Positions 29,672-40,165 of a DNA stretch of 64,000 bases are shown here, piece after piece (the stretch's first letter is position 1; each line of letters begins with the position of its first letter). The notes under the pieces are model-generated. The model had not been told where the DNA came from, did not search any database, and saw nothing but the letters and a program-made list of their open reading frames with translations. A program made the translations under genes and the position numbers. The stretch is from Cordylochernes scorpioides. Its lineage: Eukaryota > Arthropoda > Arachnida > Pseudoscorpiones > Chernetidae. Location: positions 114,572,014 to 114,636,013 of the forward strand of contig CP092863.1 in NCBI GenBank assembly GCA_030710605.1. Reading direction: 5' to 3'.

Positions 29672-32131
29672 AATTGCCTAAGAAAAAATTGTCAAACTTG
29701 TCCCTCTCTTAAGAACCATGACACTTTTCAAACAACTAGTTGTAAATTAGTAAATACTATTTATAAATTAACATGCCAAATTTGTCAACTATCATACATA
29801 GGACAAACCTGTAATCCATTAAATATACGAATAAACCTACATAGAAACCACGCTAAAAAATCAATTGGTAATATATATATGAAAGAACACAATCAATTAC
29901 ATACTTTTAACAACTTTAAGATAGAAATACTAGACATATGTCAAAACAAAAAACAACGACTATTATTAGAAAACAACTACATTTATAAACACAACACATT
30001 ATTCCCTTATGGACTTAACGACGAATTAAACTACACATACAAACCACAAACAGAAGAAATTTCAACTTATGAAATCAGTTGCAAATATAAAAATGAATTT
30101 AAAACTAAACCTAATAAAACTAGAGGTAAAACTACAAATAAATTACGTTACATTGAATTTGAAGAATTACTAGACCCAAAACAAATGTACACTAACAACT
30201 TCGTCGATAAATTTATTAAAACATTATTTAAACTAAATAATAATAAATTTATCAAACTCATAGAATATATTAAAATTCATAATCTGACTAACAGATTAAT
30301 AGATATTACACACGACATCTTTAAATACAGAAAAATTAAACAAAATACTAATAACATTAATATTATCATTAAATTTAATAACAATTTATTTAATCATATT
30401 AAATTTAATGATATTTTTAATAACCAAATCATCAATAATCTTTTCCCTATAAAAAATTTAAATTTTAAAACAATCTGGAGATACAATAAAAATATAGGTA
30501 ATTTAGTTTGCAATTATAACCAATTTATTAATAATTTAGCAAATTTTAAAAAAATTAAATGTAATTGCAACAACTATATTGATAAATATAAGTTCTCAGG
30601 TCATATATTAACTAGCAACTTTTCTTTTTTAAATCCAGAATATCAAGAAATTTTAAATAAAGGGTATAAATATATACCTCAAATTAAACACAATTATAAT
30701 AATACAATTAAATCTATATTAAAAGATATAGATATTTTCATAAATAAAACTAGTATAAGATACAGTATTCCAGAATTTACTTTTCTGGAATGGAAACATA
30801 ATATTAAAAAGGAAATTATAAATTATTATAATAATACACTTAAATACACAAAACCCAATTCAGACATTCCTTCTTTTAAAGAAAATATAATTAATTTACA
30901 GAAGGACTATATTATCACTCCTATAGATAAATGTTCCAATAATTTATCTTTAATTTGTAAAAATCTATACCACGATATACTAAAAAAGGAAATTGATAAT
31001 AATCATAAATACACTTTTGCTAGAACTACAGGCACAAAAATCAAAAAAGACATCAAAAATGTTGAAAATTCACTAAAAATTTATAATAACCACAAAAATC
31101 CAAACATACCAAAGTTCTATATAATTCCTAAACTACACAAAAAACCTATTTCTTTCAGAACAATCACATCTGGTATAAATTCAGTCATAAAAAATATTGA
31201 TATACAATTAGCCTCAACACTACAATTTATTATAAATAAATTAACTAATAAATATAATTATAAATTTATCGACTCAAATAAAAAAATCATTAATTATTTA
31301 ATGAACAATTGGACAAACATTGAAACAGTACACACATTTGACTTTGAGGACCTATATTCTAAAATAAATTTAAGAGATCTAAATAATAAAATAACCAATT
31401 TATTTAATGAATTCATTAATGACAAAACTTTCTACATTAAAATTATTCATAACAGATATAAAACATTTAAATTAGATCTTAAAACAGCAAAAACTCTACT
31501 GGAAACATTTTTAAATTTTAACTATATAGAATTTAAAAATAAAATATATATTCAATCAGAAGGCGTTCCCATGGGTACTTCTTCTAGTCCGTTATTAGCA
31601 AATTTAATTTTGTTCTGGTACGAAAGAGAATACTTTCTACAAAATAATATTAATTGGCAAATATTCCGATATGTAGATGACATAATAATATTTAATAATC
31701 CACTGTTTAAAAAATTAATACCTGAAATTTATCCTAAATACTTGAAACTTAAGAACAATGAAAAAATTTATAGAAACAAAAAAGTTAACTTTTTAGACTT
31801 GAATATAGACCTTACAAATAGTGCTGTTAGAGTTTATAACAAAAAGAGTAATTATAATTTCAATATTATAAAATACTGTAATATGAATTCTAATATATCA
31901 TTAAATTGCTGTAAAGGTATATATTATGGTCAGTTTCTAAGATTTTATAGAATAAATAATATATTAGATAATTTCATAGAAGATGTTAAAAATTTAAACA
32001 TGGAATTTATTAAAAACAAATTTAGTATCAAACAAGTAAAATATTTCAACAGTATATCAATTATAAAATATTTTAAAAAAAATAAATGGAAATATCCATT
32101 TATGAAATCAACTTTCTATAATTTCTCTTAA
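29672..32131 (+). CDS. PLE protein: N-terminal GIY-YIG endonuclease + reverse transcriptase, copy C
   Basis: It drives target-primed retrotransposition: the endonuclease nicks DNA and the RT copies element RNA. The frame is open from 29657; an ATG appears only at 29879. Upstream of that ATG lie Cys codons at 29675, 29690 and 29699 (C-x4-C-x2-C-P), IYKLTCQIC at 29759-29785 and YIGQT at 29795-29809. After the ATG come HNQLHTF, FKIEIL and LFPYGLN, completing a GIY-YIG domain. Numbering from ATG 29879: CNC at 228-230 with GHILTSN and GYKYIP after it (the CxC motif region); RT from about 340 (PIDKC), IIPKLHKKP near 416, TFDFEDLY near 487, EGVPMGTSSSPLLANL near 561, catalytic YVDD at 598-601, NFLDLNI near 637. 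No GIY-YIG follows the RT. The true start may be the exon at 28276 or a non-AUG codon. Frame is intact. Confidence 0.9.
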   Translation, partial: NCLRKNCQTCPSLKNHDTFQTTSCKLVNTIYKLTCQICQLSYIGQTCNPLNIRINLHRNHAKKSIGNIYMKEHNQLHTFNNFKIEILDICQNKKQRLLLENNYIYKHNTLFPYGLNDELNYTYKPQTEEISTYEISCKYKNEFKTKPNKTRGKTTNKLRYIEFEELLDPKQMYTNNFVDKFIKTLFKLNNNKFIKLIEYIKIHNLTNRLIDITHDIFKYRKIKQNTNNINIIIKFNNNLFNHIKFNDIFNNQIINNLFPIKNLNFKTIWRYNKNIGNLVCNYNQFINNLANFKKIKCNCNNYIDKYKFSGHILTSNFSFLNPEYQEILNKGYKYIPQIKHNYNNTIKSILKDIDIFINKTSIRYSIPEFTFLEWKHNIKKEIINYYNNTLKYTKPNSDIPSFKENIINLQKDYIITPIDKCSNNLSLICKNLYHDILKKEIDNNHKYTFARTTGTKIKKDIKNVENSLKIYNNHKNPNIPKFYIIPKLHKKPISFRTITSGINSVIKNIDIQLASTLQFIINKLTNKYNYKFIDSNKKIINYLMNNWTNIETVHTFDFEDLYSKINLRDLNNKITNLFNEFINDKTFYIKIIHNRYKTFKLDLKTAKTLLETFLNFNYIEFKNKIYIQSEGVPMGTSSSPLLANLILFWYEREYFLQNNINWQIFRYVDDIIIFNNPLFKKLIPEIYPKYLKLKNNEKIYRNKKVNFLDLNIDLTNSAVRVYNKKSNYNFNIIKYCNMNSNISLNCCKGIYYGQFLRFYRINNILDNFIEDVKNLNMEFIKNKFSIKQVKYFNSISIIKYFKKNKWKYPFMKSTFYNFS

Positions 32132-32659
32132 TATTAACTAATACAAATTTATAACCTTTAACAGTTAATTAAACTTTGATTAAATAACTGATTAAAAGAT
32201 TTTTTCACAAGATATTTAAAGTTTTAAAGTATATAGTTCATTTTTGTTTAATCTCCAATTTCTGGGGAGGAAAATGGAAGTTAAATAAAGTTGAATTTGC
32301 ACAATTAATAGCTTTATTAAACTCTTATAATTTGCCTTTTTAAAGGAATATTAAAAGATGAATAAGTGTTAAATCAGTTATTTTGATATAACTAGCTGTA
32401 AAGATTATAAAATTTAGCTTTCTTCCTTTAACTATTTTTCCTTTCTTCTTTAATTTTCTTGTTGTTCAAAAAAATTCTGAAAAAATGGTCTAAATTTGAA
32501 ATATGGGGGGACATTCCCCTCACGCGACATGTGTGAGCCAGAAATAGATACTCACAATGAAGGACGCAGCGGCCGAGGTAAGTTTGTATCTGTTATATAT
32601 GTTCATTTAAATATTTCACTGAAACAACTTAATATTAACACATAAAATCCGGTTTAAAG

Positions 32660-32736
32660 GAGATCTATGACATAATAAAGAAGGGGTTGAAATGTCGCTG
32701 GAATTTTATCTGATGATCCCCGTTCCAGCAGATCTC
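32660..32736 (+). ncRNA. PLE structured RNA (pseudoknot), copy C 3' region
   Basis: Identical to 28379-28455. The GAGGTAAGT donor-like site again lies about 80 bp upstream. Confidence 0.65.
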
Positions 32737-33501
32737 TTTTTCCAATTTATTTCAATTTAAAGTTTTTTGTGTATGTCTGGTCTACCATTAGGGTTTCAAA
32801 ACATAATATCCAAACTTATAACAAATGTTAATTCATACTATAGATATATTACTAAATACAACTATTTATAATCATATTATAAAATAAAAAAACCTTTAAA
32901 AATCTTTAAAAAAAAAGAATAAAATATAAAATCATAAAAAAATATATATATATATACTAACAATCTTATCTACCTTCTTTATAAAACTCTCTTTTGTTTT
33001 TTTTTTTTTTCTTTGCCTTATTATTAGTTTGATTAAAAGTGCATGGTTCTGTCTTTCTATCTTTTTTCTAACTATTATATATATTATCTCTTCGATTATT
33101 CTATATATAGGATTAGAGTATGTCTGAATGACGTGTAAAAGCCGATGTAATAGACGTTACTTTGTTAATTTTTTTTTATTGTTATTAATTATAATTATAT
33201 AATTAACTTGAGGATGTAATAGAAGAAAAGGATTTTTTTTTTTTTCTCTCTCTCTATCTACAAATTAATAACATTTTACAAAATTTTATAATTTGTATTT
33301 AAATGATCATAATAGTGAAGATAATCTTAATACAAAACTGGACTATAAAATTAAATAACTATTTATTATTATAATTAATTTAGATTTAGCTTGCTAATCT
33401 AATCAAATCTAACTGATATAAGTTATCATTATTATCAGTTTGCTCCTTAAGTTTTTTAAAATTAGAATCACTGTTATAATTTTGTTATATAGTTTCTACA
33501 C

Positions 33502-33532
<31 letters not shown>

Positions 33533-33533
<1 letters not shown>

Positions 33534-34825
33534 AAATAAATAGTTGTATAGTTTTATAGTTAAGTATTCTATTAAAATTATCTTCATTAGTTTGATTATT
33601 TAAATTCAAATTATAAATTTGTTAATTGTTATTATTTAGTATAGATAGAGAAAAAAAAAAAAATTCTTTACTTCTAAAACATCCTCTAGTTAATTATATA
33701 ATTATAATTAATAACAATAAAAAATTAACAAAGTAACGTCTATTACATCGGCTTTTACACGTCATTCAGACATACTCTAATCCTATATATAGAATAATCG
33801 AAGAGATAATATATATAATAGTTAGAAAAAAGATAGAAAGACAGAACCATGTACTTTTAATCAAACTAATAGAAAGAAAACAAAAAGTTTTGTAAATAAG
33901 GTAGATAAGATTGTTAGTATATATATATATATTTTTATAATTTTATATTTTATTCGTTTTTTTTTTTTTTAAAAGATTTTTTAAATTTTTTTATTTTAAA
34001 ATATGAATATAAAAAGTTGTATTTAGTAAAATATCTATAATATGAATTAACTTTTATTATAAGTTTGGTTATTATGTTTTGAAACCCTAATGGTAGACCA
34101 GACATATACAAAAAACTTAAATTGGAGTAATTATTGAAAAAAGAGGTCTGCTGAACCGGGACTTCTCAAATAGAAATTCAGCTTTTCAACATTTCATCCC
34201 TTCTCTATTATGTCTAGACCTCCTTTCAACCGTATTTTATGTGTTAATATAAAGTTACTACAGTGAAACATTTATATGAACAGATATAATGTGTACCTAC
34301 CTTGTCCGCGAACGCCTTCAACTGTAAACAACTATTTCTGGATAACACATGTTGTGGGGGGGGTGGGGACAAATTTAGACCGAATTGTGGGAGAACAAGA
34401 CATTCAAAGAATAAAGATAAGATAGTTAAGGGAAGAAATCCAAATTTTATAATCTTTACAGTCAGCTAAAAATTAAAATAATTGATTCAAAACTTATTCA
34501 TTTTTCAATATTCCTTTAAAAAGGCAAATTATTAGAGTTTAATAAAGCTATTAATTGTGAAAATTCAACTTTTATTTACTTTTATTTAATTTCCATTTTC
34601 CTCCCCAGAAATTGGAGATTAAACAAAATGAATTATATACAATATTACTTTAAAAATCTTGTGAAAAAATCTTCAAATCAGCTATTTAATTTAAGTTTAA
34701 CTAACTGTTGAAGATTATAAATTTGTAGTATTGATTATTGAAAGAAATTATAGAAAGTTGATTTAATAAATGGATACTTCCATTTATTTTTTTTTAAGTA
34801 TTTTATAATTGATATACTGTTGAAA
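33533..34825 (-). mobile_element. Diverged PLE fragment D (3' region), inverted
   Basis: A second, diverged PLE subfamily on the minus strand. It comprises the last codons of the RT ORF (34740-34825, matching ACTTTCTATAATTTC) plus the 3' region, including a pseudoknot at 34143-34222 and a splice-donor-like GTAGGT near 34300. Its left end abuts the TA repeat after copy C. Confidence 0.75.
34143..34222 (-). ncRNA. PLE structured RNA, diverged subfamily (minus)
   Basis: Inverted copy of the 34827-34906 structure, with all pairings kept. Confidence 0.6.
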
Positions 34826-35643
34826 GGAGGTCTAGACATAATAGAGAAGGGATGAAATGTTGAAAAGCTGAATTTCTATTTGAGAAGTCCCGGTTCAGCA
34901 GACCTCTTTTTTCAATAATTACTCCAATTTAAGTTTTTTGTATATGTCTGGTCTACCATTAGGGTTTCAAAACATAATAACCAAACTTATAATAAAAGTT
35001 AATTCATATTATAGATATTTTACTAAATACAACTTTTTATATTCATATTTTAAAATAAAAAAATTTAAAAAATCTTTTAAAAAAAAAAAAAACGAATAAA
35101 ATATAAAATTATAAAAATATATATATATATACTAACAATCTTATCTACCTTATTTACAAAACTTTTTGTTTTCTTTCTATTAGTTTGATTAAAAGTACAT
35201 GGTTCTGTCTTTCTATCTTTTTTCTAACTATTATATATATTATCTCTTCGATTATTCTATATATAGGATTAGAGTATGTCTGAATGACGTGTAAAAGCCG
35301 ATGTAATAGACGTTACTTTGTTAATTTTTTATTGTTATTAATTATAATTATATAATTAACTAGAGGATGTTTTAGAAGTAAAGAATTTTTTTTTTTTTCT
35401 CTATCTATACTAAATAATAACAATTAACAAATTTATAATTTGAATTTAAATAATCAAACTAATGAAGATAATTTTAATAGAATACTTAACTATAAAACTA
35501 TACAACTATTTATTTTTATAATTAATTTAGATTTAGCTTGCTAATCTAACCAAATCTACTTGATATGATTTATCATTCTGATCAGATTGCTCCTTAAGTT
35601 TTAAATGTAGTATCACTTTTATATTTTTATTATATAGTTTTTA

Positions 35644-35645
<2 letters not shown>
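34826..35645 (+). mobile_element. Diverged PLE fragment E (3' region), plus strand
   Basis: Nearly identical to fragment D but inverted, making a 700-bp-arm inverted repeat. It joins D at a GTTGAAA microhomology (34819-34825) that both parental sequences share, which points to template switching. It ends TTTTTACACTATA followed by a TA repeat (35646-35684). Confidence 0.75.
34827..34906 (+). ncRNA. PLE structured RNA, diverged subfamily (plus)
   Basis: Outer helix GAGGTCT (34827-34833) / AGACCTC (34900-34906). Pseudoknot helices GGGA (34849-34852) / TCCC (34888-34891) and GCTGAA (34867-34872) / TTCAGC (34894-34899). Compared with 28379-28455 these show A-U to G-C, G-C to A-U, and loss of one pair on both strands, so the structure is under constraint. 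Confidence 0.65.

Positions 35646-35684
<39 letters not shown>
35646..35684. repeat. (TA)n microsatellite
   Basis: A TA dinucleotide run at the outer end of the PLE cluster; see the other runs at 21845 and 33504. Confidence 0.9.
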
Positions 35685-35687
<3 letters not shown>

Positions 35688-35778
35688 AAAATTTGCCGGG
35701 AGGAAATTAATCCATAGAAGCAATGTTGTTGACGTTTATTTTGACGGGAGAGGCGCCCATTGCTTCTATGGATATATA
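35688..35778. repeat. RZ-B fold-back copy
   Basis: GGAAAATTTGCCGGGAGGAA, ATCCATAGAAGCAAT, a deleted centre, TTTTGACGGGAGAGGCGCCC and an inverted return to the CATTGCTTCTATGGAT end. No ribozyme left. Confidence 0.6.
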
Positions 35779-35869
35779 TATATATATATATGACGTGTTA
35801 TTGATTTATAATTAATTGTACAAAATGTATTTTACTTTAAAATGACTCGAAAGCTTTACTAAGGGAATA

Positions 35870-35965
35870 AATTCCGCCTTTGCCGGTCCCAAACCCGGAT
35901 GAAAAAAGAGGAGGGGGAGCAGTAACAACCTCACTAAAAAACCTGGCTCAGCTGGCCCGGCTGTG
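35870..35965. repeat. GC-rich dispersed repeat
   Basis: CCGCCTTTGCCGGTCCCAAA to CAGCTGGCCCGGCTG, a diverged copy of 15500-15602 in the same orientation. Confidence 0.55.
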
Positions 35966-36161
35966 AATAACTTTCAAATATTATTCATTGTTTCAATTAT
36001 CATGAACTAGGTTGATCTTGCTGAGCGGTACCTATTAAGGTGATTTGAACCAGGTATAACGCCTGGTTGATTAATAAAAATTTAAAAAATATATTTTTAA
36101 AAATCGATATTTTGAAGAAAGAGATAGATTGACATTTTTATAGTTCTTAAAAATTAATAAA

Positions 36162-36457
36162 GGGGGTTGGTAGAAAGATGGTCTAAACTTTTTGTTTTCG
36201 ACCTCTACTACCCGGGTTCGATTCTCGCATTGGGCAACTTTTTTCTGATAAAAAATGCTCCAATGGTCCCCGATTCTTGCAAAAGTTCAACCCCACCAGC
36301 GAGTGTAAGTAATCAAACGGGGCTCTGGCACATTTGTAAGTGTAAAGTCGAACTGCTTTTCACATATGTAGACATGTGGTGCACTTACAGTAAAAGCAAT
36401 CGCCAACTTCTACGCACCATGATTATCATGGCCTGTACTAAGTGTATTAGGGAAAAG
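36162..36457 (+). mobile_element. tRNA-derived SINE
   Basis: A full-length copy of the SINE described at 16241. Box B GGTTCGATTCTCGC, body CCAACCCCACCAGCGAG, 3' part ATGATTATCATGGCCTGTAC. Confidence 0.8.
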
Positions 36458-36479
36458 CAAAAAAAAAAAGAATAACAAT

Positions 36480-36660
36480 AAGAAACACTTTCTTCTATCT
36501 GCTTATGTTGTTGCTTATTTGTTTAATGTATATGTTTATTTAATTGCTCTTTTTTTCTTAATTGTTCATTTTCTTTTTGATAATTCTGTTACCTACTCTA
36601 CTACAATTATTGTAAATAGTTCCACGCGCAATTATCCAGATCGGATATAGCGTGTCTTGT
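36480..36660 (-). repeat. Dispersed repeat R1
   Basis: Inverted copy of 53865-54050 and of 1-135 (GCGCAATTATCCAGATCGGA). Confidence 0.6.
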
Positions 36661-37280
36661 TTGTAACTGCTAATAAATAAGAGACACTTTGGCCAGAAAA
36701 AAATTCATTTTCTCAACGTTTCGACAAAAAAAAAATTGTCTTCAACAAGAAAAAAATAAAAATGAAAGCATATGACAAGGCGTTATAAATGATTCTAAGG
36801 TTAAAAATACATTCTCATGCAATTAAATTAACACGAAAAAAAGACTAAATGATCGATTTAACGTAAATATTATCATCATTTCTTCAATTTAGCGAAAGAT
36901 TTTGATATTTAAGAGTCGAACTGACGCGTTTTTAACCATGAAGGCAAAGAATCAAGTAGACACAATTAATGAACATTGGAAAAATAAAGATGGTCGAAGA
37001 ATTAATCAATCCATTGTTCCCTTTGAACGGGCCCATCCCTTTTCATTCAGGAGCTCTCTCCTTAATAAATATTTTCACAGAATCTTTTTAAACTTTTTTT
37101 TTTTTTTTCTCTTTTCCTCTCTTCCATTTTTCTCCCTTTGACAAACTGGAGAACGATTTTTTTTATCCTTAAAGTAAAATAGGTTCAGTTTAATAGAGTC
37201 TGTGTGATTTAAATATATATATTTTTTTAAAAGTCTTTAAAATGTTTTTGATAAGAGGATATTAAAATTCGAAATTATTA
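36660..37280. other. AT-rich stretch with one hammerhead-like motif
   Basis: At about 36690-36755 the minus strand reads TTGAAGACAA, a T-run, TTGTCGAAACGTTGAG. This is stem/GAAA geometry like a hammerhead but with C3 replaced by T. Otherwise no gene seen. Confidence 0.4.
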
Positions 37281-37284
37281 TGGA

Positions 37285-37665
37285 CGCGTATGATTCTTTT
37301 TATAAATTAAACTATTTCTACTGATCTTACTACAATAGAAAAATTAATGGAAGGGCCTGGCTCATCAGTTGCAAACCCCTCCCAGCGGTTTCGCCAGTTT
37401 AATCTACCGCTGGGATGGTTCACCACTGATGAGTCAGGCCCTCCCTTTAATTTTTCTATTGCAGTAAGGGCAGTAGAAATAGTTTCATTTATAAAAGAAT
37501 CATACGCGTCTATAAATGGGAGGGTTCACCACTGATGAGCCAGGCCCTACCATTAATTTTTCTATTGCAGTAAGGGCAGTAGAAATAGTTTAATTTTTAA
37601 AAGAATCATACACGTCTATAATAGTTTCGTATTTTCATAACAGATGGCGCGCTAATGTATCATAA
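37285..37665. repeat. MITE-A inverted pair plus extra arm
   Basis: Left arm: GCGTATGATTCTTTTTATAA, AGGGCCTGGCTCATCAGTTG, CCCAGCGGTTTCGCC. An inverted arm runs to CATACGCGTC at 37510. A second right arm (37512-37665) then ends ACAGATGGCGCGCTAATGTA. A head-to-head palindrome with a tandem end. Confidence 0.7.
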
Positions 37666-37789
37666 TAAGAGGATATTGTTTATGTGTGATATTGCTATAT
37701 ATTTTGAGTGTATTTTGGTATACGAAATGTTTCATAATGATGATCATGGCTATATGTATTCAAGTTATACTCAAAATAAATAAGACCAA

Positions 37790-38455
37790 TTATGCATGAA
37801 TGTGTCTTTATCAAATAAAGCAAACTTTGTATTTTCCTTAATGCGATGAAAAATAGTAAAGGGCTTGGCTCATCAATGGTAAACCCTCCTAGCGGTTTCG
37901 CCAGTTTATTCTACCATGCCGCGCTTTTTAAATTTCTAATACTGTAATGAACGATTCTGCTTATATATGTTACACTGAAGAGTGGTATCTTAGAAATGGT
38001 ATTAAAGAAAACTATGGACATAAGCTTTTATAAAGAGCATTGCTCGATGCAAATATTTATATGTAATTCTACTGTCTTAAAACCTTATGTCCATAGTTTA
38101 CTTAAATACCATTTCTAAGATTCCACTCTTCAGTGTAACATATATAAGCAGAATTGTCCAATACAGTATTAGAGCTCTAAGAAGTGGTCTGGTAGATTAA
38201 TTTGGCGAAACCGTTGAAAGGGTTCATCACTGATGAGCCAAGCACTCCCGATTTATTTTCATCGCAGTAAGGATACAAATCATTAAGTAAGAATTATTCT
38301 TTTCAAAATACTGCAATAAAAAAAATATTTATATATTAGAAGGGCTTGGCTCATCAGTAGTGAACCCTCCCAGCGGTTTCACCAATTTAATCTACCAGAC
38401 CGCTTCTCTTAGAGCTCTAATACTGTATTGGATCATTCTACTTATATATGCAAAG
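37790..38455. repeat. Cluster of MITE-A copies
   Basis: Three arms in alternating orientation: 37790-37985 (plus), 38075-38275 (inverted, CGAAACCGTTGAAAGGGTTC), and 38330-38455 (plus, AGGGCTTGGCTCATCAGTAG). They share TTAGAGCTCTAATACTGTAT and ATATGTTACACTGAAGAGTG. Confidence 0.7.
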
Positions 38456-38960
38456 CCGAGAAGTTTGTTTTATTTAAAATAAACTTTCGTGATTTAATTA
38501 TTTTACTGCCATATCACCCTGTTCTATGTTATTCACATATCCGAAGCTTTCATGCTAAGCTCTTTGTCAAAGTGATTGTATGAAAAAGTGAAAGTTATAT
38601 AAGCTTATGATTTTGCTTTGTTTTAAAAATGAATCAATGTTGGTTCCATATGCTTGAATTGAATATTACACCTTTGTTCTACATATATTTTATTGCTTAA
38701 AAAGGAACACAACAACAAAAAAACTACAATTACAAAATGCTTTAATAACTAAGAAAAAAAAAACAATAATAATAAATCTGATGATGATAAAAAATTGAAT
38801 ATGTCTGCCAGAAAAATGCTTCTTATGAATTAAAAAAATAAGTATAATTACAAAATTAACATATTAACTTCAAACAGTGATAATATCACCAAGATTTGGC
38901 TAAAGATAAATAAACTGTCGTTATGGTGCATTCGGGTAAATAACCTTTATATATATATAT
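38455..38960. other. AT-rich, no gene seen
   Basis: It contains one GAAGCTTTCATG motif near 38545 related to the CGAAAGCTT fold-back family. No ORF of note. Confidence 0.4.
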
Positions 38961-38967
38961 ATTGAGA

Positions 38968-39290
38968 AAAGGCATCTCCTTATCGTGCAACTGAAAGTTG
39001 CTGATGGCAAGCGCCATCTATCGGAATAAATATCAACTATTCGTTGATTTAAAAAATTATTCCAAGAATTGGCCAAATACCCATTCTTGATTAATCAAGA
39101 AAAACTAACCACGGACGCGTTTCGGGCTGTTGGCCCTCATCAGCGTGGTGCAAGCTGTACCTCAACGACCAAAGAAATTGGTCATTAAGGCATCCTGAAA
39201 AATCATGAAACGGGTAGTTAAGGCAAGAATTGCGTGAGAACGCTACACAATGTGAAGAAATAGTACAAATGTGACATTGTACTGGGATCT
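38968..39290 (-). repeat. RZ-A retrozyme-like repeat
   Basis: One nearly complete unit from GGCATCTCCTTATCGTGCAA to ATTGTACTGGGAT. It carries the best preserved RZ-A hammerhead (39108-39149, minus). A SINE tail follows at about 39295. No ORF with a domain; about 325 bp. Confidence 0.75.
39108..39149 (-). ncRNA. Hammerhead ribozyme, type I, canonical (RZ-A)
   Basis: Minus strand, 5' to 3': stem I strand ACCACG (complement of 39144-39149), CTGATGA (39143-39137), stem II GGGC-CAACA-GCCC (39136-39124), GAAA, two-pair stem III AC-GC-GT, cleavage triplet GTC (39116-39114), stem I strand CGTGGT (39113-39108). Six stem I pairs are perfect. Every catalytic core position is present. The tiny stem III matches retrozyme/PLE-type hammerheads that are thought to act as dimers. 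Predicted cleavage is between 39114 and 39113. Confidence 0.88.
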
Positions 39291-39354
39291 TATCCCTAGT
39301 ATACATGTGGTACAGGCCAAGATAATCATGGTGGGTAGAATTTGGGAATATAAG

Positions 39355-39520
39355 CACGAATGTTTCTTTTATACATAATATAAATTTCTACTGTCCTTAC
39401 TGCGATGAAAAATATATATTAGGAAGGCTTAGCTCATCAATGGTGAACCCTCCCAGCGGTTTCGCCAATTTAATGTACCAGACCGCTTCTCAGAGCTATA
39501 ATACTGTATTTCAGAGATAC
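39355..39520 (+). repeat. MITE-A copy
   Basis: CACGAATGTTTCTTTTATAC, AGGCTTAGCTCATCAATGG, CCCAGCGGTTTCGCCAATTT, ATACTGTATT. Confidence 0.65.
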
Positions 39521-39644
39521 TGTAATACTGTAATAGTGAGATTACTGTAAGTACACCATATGTCTGCATATATGTAGATTTTAAAACTCTTTATTCAGAC
39601 ATTAACTACTTAGTAATATTTACATTAGAAAATAACAATAGCTA

Positions 39645-40165
39645 TATATATGTTATATAAAGGTATTATTTAAAATGTTATATTAAAATATAAATTTTAT
39701 ATTTGATCTTGGTATTCTGAGCAAATAAACAGGTCCTGTCGGCTATTCTTATATAATATAAAAATGAGATTCTCTGCTTGAATTTAGAATTGTTGTGATT
39801 ATCTTTGTTTTGGTTATCTTGAGAATTAAGCTATGGCGGTGCAGTCGTGGTTAAAATCTTGAAAGTATAATAACAAAAATGGTCTTGATAAGAAATTGTT
39901 TTATTTGAGCTAAAGTAATATATAAGAACATAATTTGATTAAAGTACTGCCTGGCTTAAGGCGTAAGAATAAAAAAATGAAAAGCGTATTTACATAATGT
40001 ACAAATGTTTTGAGCCGACCAACGGGGAAGAACAACAACGAGCTTATATAGGGGAAGCATGACCTCTGGCGGTCGATTTAGCAGTATTTGTATCTATGAA
40101 ATATATTTTTAAATAAAATAATATTTTAATATAACATTTTAAATAATACCTTTATATAACATATA
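39645..40165. mobile_element. Element with 48-bp terminal inverted repeats
   Basis: The left end TATATATGTTATATAAAGG followed by TATTATTTAAAATGTTATAT is repeated inverted at 40110-40165. The interior (about 420 bp) has AACAACAACGAGCTTATATA and GACCTCTGGCGGTCGATTTA, and no ORF. Non-autonomous DNA transposon; superfamily not assigned. Confidence 0.6.

Larger units (their letters stand above)
29232..33510 (+). mobile_element. Penelope-like element copy C, full unit
   Basis: About 4.3 kb from TTAATTCATATGAGCTTGCT to CTACACTATA, which is followed by a TA repeat. It contains the complete ORF and a 1.38-kb 3' region identical in order to that of copy B. Together B and C form the partial head-to-tail tandem typical of PLEs. 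GIY-YIG plus RT, with the endonuclease first, points to a Naiad/Chlamys-like PLE. Confidence 0.9.
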
